Below the pieces are notes generated by a model. That model saw nothing but the letters and a program-made list of their open reading frames with translations. It made no database searches and had not been told where the DNA came from. A stretch of 5,129 nt of DNA from an uncultured Bacteroides sp. Its GTDB lineage: Bacteria; Bacteroidota; Bacteroidia; Bacteroidales; Bacteroidaceae. Position numbers and translations under genes: made by a program. Of the stretch, positions 1-4,755 are shown one piece after another. The stretch covers positions 13,932 to 19,060 of the forward strand of contig NZ_CAJTSC010000057.1 in NCBI RefSeq assembly GCF_910578895.1, given 5' to 3'. Positions within the stretch are counted from its first letter, which is position 1. Each line of letters starts with the position of its first letter.

Positions 1-90
1 ATTTGTTTGTCAGTTCCCATATCCATCCTTTCAACGAAAAAGCAAACACATTGCTTGTTCAAATCAAATTCGTAACTTTGCCGTAACTTC
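1..90 (-). repeat. Left copy of NVEALA-leader direct repeat
   Basis: This noncoding stretch matches 1758-1847 with no gaps. By hand count 70 of the first 80 positions agree, and 77 of 90 overall. The similarity fades after about position 90. In the right-hand copy the repeat lies just upstream of the NVEALA gene, ending about 15 bp before its ATG. By analogy this copy should be the leader of another minus-strand gene starting just beyond the left edge, most likely a second NVEALA gene. It begins about 35 bp downstream of the propeller gene's stop codon. The repeat may extend past the window edge. Confidence 0.85.
50..80 (+). promoter_or_regulatory. Candidate Bacteroides promoter, plus strand (left copy)
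   Basis: ATTG at 50-53 (-33 element, consensus TTTG) is followed after 19 bp by TAACTTTG at 73-80, an exact fit to the Bacteroides -7 consensus TAnnTTTG. Transcription would start near position 87 and run rightwards, into the 3' end of the minus-strand propeller gene. The matching site in the right-hand copy (1807-1837) keeps both elements and the spacing. No matching promoter was found on the minus strand of the repeat. That a transcript is made is inference. Confidence 0.5.
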
Positions 91-124
91 TTCCCAAGCT
101 AAGAGAACAAATAATTCCCAAATT

Positions 125-1321
125 CTACTCATTCTTCAATATGTATTTTATAACTACCGGATTGTCCTCTTCCTTTATATCTTCCAATCTTTTCAAGGCT
201 TCTTCAGACAAATATTTCTTATTCGTTTCATTGATGTACTTATCCAATTCATAGGGATACAGGATAGTGTAAAGCGCATTATCTACCAGACTATAGCATC
301 TGTACATAGCCAATGGTGACTTGGGATTCAACCCGAACGCCTTTTTAGTTTTCCGGTTATAAATCAAATGGTGTGGTTTCCTATTAACAATAAAATGCAC
401 ATATACATACGAATCGTTTATCAACCGGATAATAGGCAACGGATATTGGGAGAACAACAAATAGTCATCCTTTTCACGCATGATTGCCACACTTTTCAAC
501 ACATCTTTTCCCTTTGCCGGCTTACTGACTCCATACAAATCATCCAACTCTTTTTTAGAGATGTTTTCCTTTCCAAAGTCCAACCGGTAGATTTCCGTGA
601 AACTTTCCTTGTCCACATCATATTGATAAAAACCATAATCCATATAATCAGGTACATAGTAGATGCATGAATCCGTTACCGAGTAGTTTTTCCGCATCAT
701 GTTAATTCCCGCTATATATCCCGATTTATCATACGGAACATCGGCAGTAACCGTTTCGCCATTCCTGAAATCATAGAGTTTCACGAACAAACCCTCTTCA
801 TTCATACGAACCGGCTCCAACGCATAAAGATTTTCTTTGAGCAGACACATGATGTGAGCCGTGAATCCATCGCTATGATTCAATTTTATGGTCCGCTCCC
901 AATTGAATTGCAAATCATAGCGATGAATAGAACCCTTATTGTGGGGATTATACAGTTCAATGGAACGGGAATATGGATTATATTCGGCGTCCACCGCCAT
1001 TACATATTCCTGAGGTCCCTCACCGATACAGGCAAACGAATTGCTGCGATGTTTTCCGTCACCATCGAACAAATAGGCGGTCTGCCTGCTATCAAAAATC
1101 AAAAAAGCATCTATGTCCTTTATATATTGAAATAAAGAAGGTATCTTGATGAGCGTATTGCTATCTGTCTCCAAAGGAATAATATCTATACTTTTCAAGA
1201 AAGAAGCATCATTTTTCAATGCATCCTCCCAAGAAATCACGTCAACGTCCTGTTCCTCTTCTTTAATCGGGGCACAAGCGTACAATAAAACTACAAATAC
1301 AAGCAAATAAATATTTTTCAT
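125..1321 (-). CDS. 6-bladed beta-propeller lipoprotein (BF3164-like)
   Basis: This 398-residue protein is complete. The N-terminus has a short lipoprotein signal peptide (residues 1-15) with lipobox L-Y-A-C and lipidated Cys16, so it is probably attached to the outer or inner membrane. Family signs are the IIPLET stretch near residues 47-52 and the GEGPQEY motif at 100-106, the usual 'IG.GPGEY' turn of Bacteroidetes 6-bladed propellers. Repeated aromatic 'YD' or 'YN' strand ends also fit. The C-terminal tail (383-398, EEDNPVVIKY...) is nearly shared with the partial gene at the right edge, so the two are paralogues. The ATG is preceded by AGGA at a 6 nt spacing, which supports this start. 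It follows the NVEALA gene, the usual partner of such propellers. The molecular role of the family is unknown; a ligand-binding or peptide-related surface role is inference. Confidence 0.85.
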   Translation of the reverse strand: MKNIYLLVFVVLLYACAPIKEEEQDVDVISWEDALKNDASFLKSIDIIPLETDSNTLIKIPSLFQYIKDIDAFLIFDSRQTAYLFDGDGKHRSNSFACIGEGPQEYVMAVDAEYNPYSRSIELYNPHNKGSIHRYDLQFNWERTIKLNHSDGFTAHIMCLLKENLYALEPVRMNEEGLFVKLYDFRNGETVTADVPYDKSGYIAGINMMRKNYSVTDSCIYYVPDYMDYGFYQYDVDKESFTEIYRLDFGKENISKKELDDLYGVSKPAKGKDVLKSVAIMREKDDYLLFSQYPLPIIRLINDSYVYVHFIVNRKPHHLIYNRKTKKAFGLNPKSPLAMYRCYSLVDNALYTILYPYELDKYINETNKKYLSEEALKRLEDIKEEDNPVVIKYILKNE

Positions 1322-1323
1322 TT

Positions 1324-1331
1324 CTCTTCCT
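1324..1331 (-). promoter_or_regulatory. Ribosome binding site of the propeller gene
   Basis: On the minus strand AGGAAGAG ends 2 nt before the ATG, and its AGGA core is 6 nt away. It supports the start at 1321. It lies just 6 bp past the end of the 15 bp inverted repeat, so folding of that repeat in the mRNA could influence access to it. Confidence 0.6.
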
Positions 1332-1337
1332 TTTTTA

Positions 1338-1432
1338 GAACCAACTAAAAAGCACTATGAGGCAATAACCTTATATCAAGCCTTTTTTTAATTGTAGCAT
1401 AACAATAATAAAGCCTACTTTTTAGTTGGTTC
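1338..1432. repeat. Perfect 15 bp inverted repeat with 65 bp spacer
   Basis: The arm at 1338-1352 (GAACCAACTAAAAAG) is an exact reverse complement of 1418-1432. A shorter nested pairing, AGGC at 1360-1363 with GCCT at 1413-1416, could extend the stem across an internal loop. The element starts 17 nt after the NVEALA stop and ends about 6 bp before the propeller gene's Shine-Dalgarno sequence. It would therefore form a long hairpin in any mRNA spanning both genes. Neither side is followed by a run of T, so it is not a standard intrinsic terminator. It could be an RNA processing or stability structure, an attenuator, a small MITE-like element (no clear target duplication) or, less likely, an invertible segment. 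Confidence 0.85.
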
Positions 1433-1449
1433 AAATTACATTTCAAATA

Positions 1450-1743
1450 TTACCTACAAGGAGAAGAACAATAGAAAAACGTATTATCAGTTCGTATGCA
1501 TCGATACCCTGTATATTCTCCTATCATACATATATCTCCCTCCATCCAACATTTTCCTGGTGAACTGTTACAAACAACCTCTACATCAGGAAGTTCATAA
1601 CAAGCCAATGCTTCCACATTAGCCAATATCAATTCAGACATTGAATTCGCTTTTTGATTAGCATAAATCCCGTAACCGGCAATCGCTGCAAATGCTGCGA
1701 TAAAAGCCACCTTTATAAAATTCTTTTTCATAGCAAATTTCAT
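1450..1743 (-). CDS. NVEALA family small cysteine-rich exported protein
   Basis: Read from the ATG at 1743 this is a 97-residue protein. A basic N-terminus leads into one hydrophobic segment (about residues 12-27). The hallmark N-V-E-A-L-A follows at 42-47, which names the Bacteroidetes NVEALA family. The remaining 50 residues hold seven cysteines (48, 58, 65, 72, 82, 92, 96), and one directly follows the motif. The shape is that of a prepeptide: an export segment and leader, then a compact disulfide-prone core. Cleavage near the motif is inference. Starts at ATG 1731 (93 residues, M-K-K-N, closer to typical family N-termini) or TTG 1749 are also in frame; none has a clear Shine-Dalgarno sequence. 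The function of the family is unknown. A secreted signal or toxin-like peptide is one possibility. Confidence 0.85.
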   Translation of the reverse strand: MKFAMKKNFIKVAFIAAFAAIAGYGIYANQKANSMSELILANVEALACYELPDVEVVCNSSPGKCWMEGDICMIGEYTGYRCIRTDNTFFYCSSPCR

Positions 1744-1757
1744 TGTCAATTTTAATA

Positions 1758-1847
1758 ATTTGTTTGTCAGTTCCCGTATCTATCCTTTCAACGGAAAAGC
1801 AAACATTTTGCCTATTCAAATTAAATTCGTATTTTTGCCTTGACCTC
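1758..1847 (-). repeat. Right copy of NVEALA-leader direct repeat
   Basis: This is the counterpart of 1-90, aligned base for base at an offset of 1757. It fills the DNA immediately upstream of the NVEALA gene and should form its promoter region or 5' leader. Conservation over some 90 bp of noncoding DNA with no insertion or deletion suggests either a recent tandem duplication or selection on the spacing. I could not find a convincing Bacteroides -33/-7 pair on the minus strand here, so how the NVEALA gene itself is transcribed stays open. Confidence 0.85.
1807..1837 (+). promoter_or_regulatory. Candidate Bacteroides promoter, plus strand (right copy)
   Basis: TTTG at 1807-1810, a 19 bp spacer and TATTTTTG at 1830-1837 match the Bacteroides -33 and -7 consensus exactly. 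Compared with the left copy, the two changes inside the -7 element fall on the two free positions (AC versus TT in TAnnTTTG). Transcription would start near 1844 and run rightwards, against the direction of all genes here, through the stem-loop at 1865-1912 and towards the 3' end of the transglutaminase-like gene. Confidence 0.55.
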
Positions 1848-1925
1848 CTTTTTTAATGGGTTATGGAACGGGCAGCAAATTTGCTCCAACAAAAATCCAT
1901 GCTGCCTGTTCCTATTTTAAATAAT
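1844..1925 (+). ncRNA. Candidate small RNA ending in a stem-loop
   Basis: From the predicted start near 1844, a plus-strand RNA would have a leader of about 20 nt and then a stem of 13 bp (1865-1877 with 1900-1912, 22 nt loop). A T-rich run with interruptions (TATTTTAAATAATT) from 1913 follows and could end the transcript at roughly 75-80 nt. It would be divergent from the NVEALA gene and convergent with the transglutaminase-like gene. The evidence is the promoter plus the hairpin only; no known RNA family is recognised, and the left repeat copy has no matching hairpin. The end points are estimates. Confidence 0.3.
1865..1912 (+). terminator. Stem-loop, possible terminator
   Basis: GGAACGGGCAGCA (1865-1877) pairs with 1900-1912. 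The single imperfect position (G1870 with T1907) is a G-U wobble in plus-strand RNA but an A-C mismatch in minus-strand RNA. The hairpin is therefore better formed in the plus direction, where TATTTTAA follows. In the minus direction it lies about 20 bp after the stop of the transglutaminase-like gene, but no T run follows, so it would be a poor intrinsic terminator for that operon. It could still protect the 3' end of the mRNA. Confidence 0.5.
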
Positions 1926-1932
1926 TACATTC

Positions 1933-3858
1933 TCATGGAAAGACCTGCCGTCCATTTTCATAATAGAAAGCACGTTCCTCTTTGCCGCGAGAGTAATTCC
2001 GCAGCCAAAGCAAAGCATTGTCCGGCACATTATCATATTTCAATACATAATCCGTAGCACTCCTTTTCCCTAAAGACCGCCAACCATCTTTTCCATTCTG
2101 ATAAAACAATTCATATTCATCACCTACGCGTATGAAATTATCATCATTTCTCGGGATATATACAATGCTCTTCACTTCCACCGGAACGCCGTAATCAAAA
2201 GTCACAATTTCCCCCCGACGTTCCGAATAGCAGCAAGTCACCCAATCATCATCCACCATCCGCCTGATTTGTGCCAACTGTTTCCGGTCGACCACCGTGT
2301 CTGGCGTAATGTCAACCGGAACCAGGCGTTCCGTCGCCGCAGTATCCTTATATAACCAAAACTCCGCCATCTGTATCCTGCGGGTATGCCTGGGAACCAT
2401 ACGAAAGTAACGATAACGCGCAGGAGTCTTCAATACGACACGGTTATAATTGACTAACGGAGTATCTACCACGTGATGTATCAAACATGCATTCTTGAAG
2501 TCCTTCCGATTGTCCGCCTCTATTTTCATCCATTGCACATGATTCATATAAGAACGGATATTGCCGCGCACCGGATATTTCCTGCGGACTTCCCGATATT
2601 GCAGGTTCACCGTGTCCGGTACGAAGAAACGGGTCACCGAGTCTTCTATCTGAAACGGATAATACGCCGGAATCACTGTCTCTTTGTCACAATAAACCGG
2701 CTGATAAACAACATCCTTTTCCAATCCTCTGAAGACAGCCTGCCTGCCATCGGGCTCCGTAATATCAATAGGCTCATAATTGCGCCCTGTCCATACCGCC
2801 AGATACATATAACGGGATTTCGTTTCAGAATTTAGAGGTATCGTAGCTGCTATGTCCCCCATATAATCCGCCGTCACATCCCCCAGAAACGGATTGGCAA
2901 ACAAGACGGGCACTGTCTCGTCACCGTACATACCCTTACATTTCTCCGGTTGATAGCCAAAATATTGCCGGTACACTTTCCCCATTTTCCGCTTCCCCAT
3001 GTATCCGCGTCTCATCTCCTCTTCCACATAGTTGAAAGGGACAGGACATTTGGTCGTGTCAATCAACGCGCTCCAATAATGCCTGCTCTGATAAACGGGC
3101 GAGGTCTGATACATATCCGTCGTTACCGGAATGCCCAATGCACGCAATACATAAGTGGCTATGTCACAGTTCTCACGGCAGAACCCCACCCTATGCTCCA
3201 ACAGATAGGAAGCGCCCAAATGCGGCAAGTCAAAATCCTTGTTACTCGTGAATTTTTCATCTTTCAGATAGGCTACAACCGCTTTCGCGGCTTCCACCAC
3301 GTCATTGCCTTTGTACAGTGAATCGAGAACGGGAGCATACCGGTCATAATACTGTCTTCTCCACGGTTCCAAAGGCTCGTCTTTAATCCGGTAAGGAAGA
3401 ATGTACTCACAAAAGTCATCAAACGTATAGCATCTGCTCCACGGACGGCGTTGCCATACCTCGAAAGCCAAGTCTATATTCTCTATCAGCAAGTCGGCCG
3501 TGACTTCATGCGCGTCAAACTTCTTTAACTGCCGGCTGAAGTGTACTGATGTCCACTTGTTTTTGACAGAATCCTCTATAAAGCCGTCATCGGCAATCAC
3601 TTTCCTGAGCACCTCTTTCTGTTTCTCTATTCCATCATCCGTATACGAATAATAATAGGGCATATTAGCCATAAGGAACTTTGCGGCTTGCAGTTTCAAA
3701 GGCTCTTTCCTATAGTAAGAAAGAACCTTCTCCAACTCCGTCTTATTTTCTCCTGCGAACTGTAGACAAGCGTCTACACGTTTGTCCAAAGTACTGCTAC
3801 AAGCGCTATAACCTACAATTGTTATTACCACCAACAGAGCATAACATAGCTTTCTCAT
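1933..3858 (-). CDS. Transglutaminase-like and discoidin-like domain exported protein
   Basis: This 641-residue protein begins with a signal peptide ending Y-S-A-C, a lipobox-like site at Cys20 with an unusual Tyr at -3, so lipidation is probable but not certain. After a helical region, residues about 205-275 resemble a transglutaminase/protease fold. In GFCRENC, Cys227 is in the nucleophile position, and it is followed by 'LRALGIPV', typical of the family. His260 lies in S-R-H-Y-W, and Asp267 is a candidate third residue. The C-terminal half (about 430-641) has two beta-rich segments with discoidin/F5-8C-like strands (RYFRM..R near 483-490, the IVYIPRND stretch near 565), suggesting a carbohydrate- or peptide-binding role. 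An AGGA lies 2 nt before the ATG. The gene starts 15 bp after the DUF1573 gene, so the two are probably cotranscribed. A substrate cannot be inferred. Confidence 0.8.
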   Translation of the reverse strand: MRKLCYALLVVITIVGYSACSSTLDKRVDACLQFAGENKTELEKVLSYYRKEPLKLQAAKFLMANMPYYYSYTDDGIEKQKEVLRKVIADDGFIEDSVKNKWTSVHFSRQLKKFDAHEVTADLLIENIDLAFEVWQRRPWSRCYTFDDFCEYILPYRIKDEPLEPWRRQYYDRYAPVLDSLYKGNDVVEAAKAVVAYLKDEKFTSNKDFDLPHLGASYLLEHRVGFCRENCDIATYVLRALGIPVTTDMYQTSPVYQSRHYWSALIDTTKCPVPFNYVEEEMRRGYMGKRKMGKVYRQYFGYQPEKCKGMYGDETVPVLFANPFLGDVTADYMGDIAATIPLNSETKSRYMYLAVWTGRNYEPIDITEPDGRQAVFRGLEKDVVYQPVYCDKETVIPAYYPFQIEDSVTRFFVPDTVNLQYREVRRKYPVRGNIRSYMNHVQWMKIEADNRKDFKNACLIHHVVDTPLVNYNRVVLKTPARYRYFRMVPRHTRRIQMAEFWLYKDTAATERLVPVDITPDTVVDRKQLAQIRRMVDDDWVTCCYSERRGEIVTFDYGVPVEVKSIVYIPRNDDNFIRVGDEYELFYQNGKDGWRSLGKRSATDYVLKYDNVPDNALLWLRNYSRGKEERAFYYENGRQVFP

Positions 3859-3873
3859 ATTCCTATTATAATT

Positions 3874-4755
3874 TTATTCTGCATCCCCCATTATCTTCAA
3901 GCGCACCAACGAGGGATTGGCATTGCAATACACCGTTATCGTCTTGTCGAAGTGTTCCGGATGGTCTGCCTTGTAAGTGACCCGCAAGGAAATGCTGTCG
4001 CCGGGGCGGGCAGGCTCCTTAGGATAATCTACGGAAGTACAGCCACAGGAAGTGGCTACATCGTTGATGACCAACGGGCGGTTTCCTGTATTCTTTATCT
4101 TAAATACGGCTTGCTTTTCCTCTTTCCAATTAAAGCGACCTAATGAAATTATCGATTCTTTAACCTTGATTTCCGTTGTCCACTGCTTCTCACTTTCAGT
4201 ACTTTCCTTTCCTTGGATAATTTTCAGATAAAGTTCTTTTACTTTGGGGTTATGAATAGGATTTCCGATAGCTACGACTTTATTCTCACCATCCAATAAA
4301 AATGTGCAAAAAGTATCTTCTTTTGGGAAAGTATTCAACTGATTGAGAGAATCCTTTTCATCAATATATACATAATGCTTAAATCTGTTGATTTTTAACG
4401 ATTTCAGTAACCCTTTCTTATTTGCTGGAGAAAAAGAAATTAAACACTGAACATCACCATTAGCGATTGAATCTAATTCTTCTATCAATTCATTCCATTT
4501 CGGCAATTGGAGTTTGCAACTAACACAACCTATAGTATCCACATAATGTAATATAGTATACTTCGTCTTAACTTCTTCAAATTTCACAGTTGCATTAGTA
4601 TCCATGTAAGATATTAACTCCATGTTCTGTGGAAAACGAATCATTTTACCACTCCATTGACTAAATAGATGGATGATTTTTTCTTCTTTAGTGTCTTTGC
4701 ATGATGACAGCAATCCAACAAGACATAATATTATTAATATTATATTCACTCTCAT
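3874..4755 (-). CDS. Thioredoxin-like and DUF1573 domain lipoprotein
   Basis: This 293-residue protein has a lipoprotein signal peptide (residues 1-18, lipobox L-S-S-C, Cys19). Residues about 60-180 look thioredoxin-like: a strand leads into D-T-I-G-C-V-S-C (CxxC at 77-80), and TFLLD at 151-155 matches the later core strand. Where TlpA-type proteins usually have a cis-proline before that strand, this one has Phe149, so redox activity is uncertain. Residues about 203-290 form a DUF1573 domain, an Ig-like fold with the hallmarks KNTGNRPL (221-228) and S-C-G-C-T (236-240). It overlaps the upstream propeller gene by ATGA. GAGGAG directly abuts the ATG, whereas a GTG two codons later (4749) would have ideal spacing, so the start could be 4749. 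GC content rises sharply in the DUF1573 part. Confidence 0.85.
   Translation of the reverse strand: MRVNIILIILCLVGLLSSCKDTKEEKIIHLFSQWSGKMIRFPQNMELISYMDTNATVKFEEVKTKYTILHYVDTIGCVSCKLQLPKWNELIEELDSIANGDVQCLISFSPANKKGLLKSLKINRFKHYVYIDEKDSLNQLNTFPKEDTFCTFLLDGENKVVAIGNPIHNPKVKELYLKIIQGKESTESEKQWTTEIKVKESIISLGRFNWKEEKQAVFKIKNTGNRPLVINDVATSCGCTSVDYPKEPARPGDSISLRVTYKADHPEHFDKTITVYCNANPSLVRLKIMGDAE

Noticed and set aside
368..1135. Plus-strand open frames inside the propeller gene (368-670, 854-1135)
   Set aside because: They are antisense shadows of a full-length lipoprotein gene with clear family motifs, and neither shows an independent coding signal.
1433..1460. Weak -7-like element (AATATTTG) on the minus strand before the inverted repeat
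   Set aside because: The first base does not match TAnnTTTG and no -33 element lies at the right spacing, so an independent promoter for the propeller gene is not supported.
1744..1749. TTG start for the NVEALA gene at 1749
   Set aside because: It is in frame and opens slightly upstream, but ATG at 1743 or 1731 gives a more typical N-terminus and the TTG has no ribosome binding site.
1843..1848. AGGAGG on the minus strand within the NVEALA leader region
   Set aside because: It looks like a strong Shine-Dalgarno sequence, but no start codon with a meaningful frame follows at a usable distance and it is degraded in the left repeat copy.
1863..2057. 64-codon plus-strand frame downstream of the plus-strand promoter
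   Set aside because: It would start inside the stem-loop with no ribosome binding site, and most of it is antisense to the transglutaminase-like gene. If the promoter is real, a noncoding RNA is the better explanation.
2473..3321. Plus-strand open frames of 120 and 123 codons (2473-2835, 2950-3321)
   Set aside because: They lie wholly antisense to the well-supported transglutaminase-like gene and have no recognisable domain, signal or ribosome binding site. Their composition is that expected of a complement frame.
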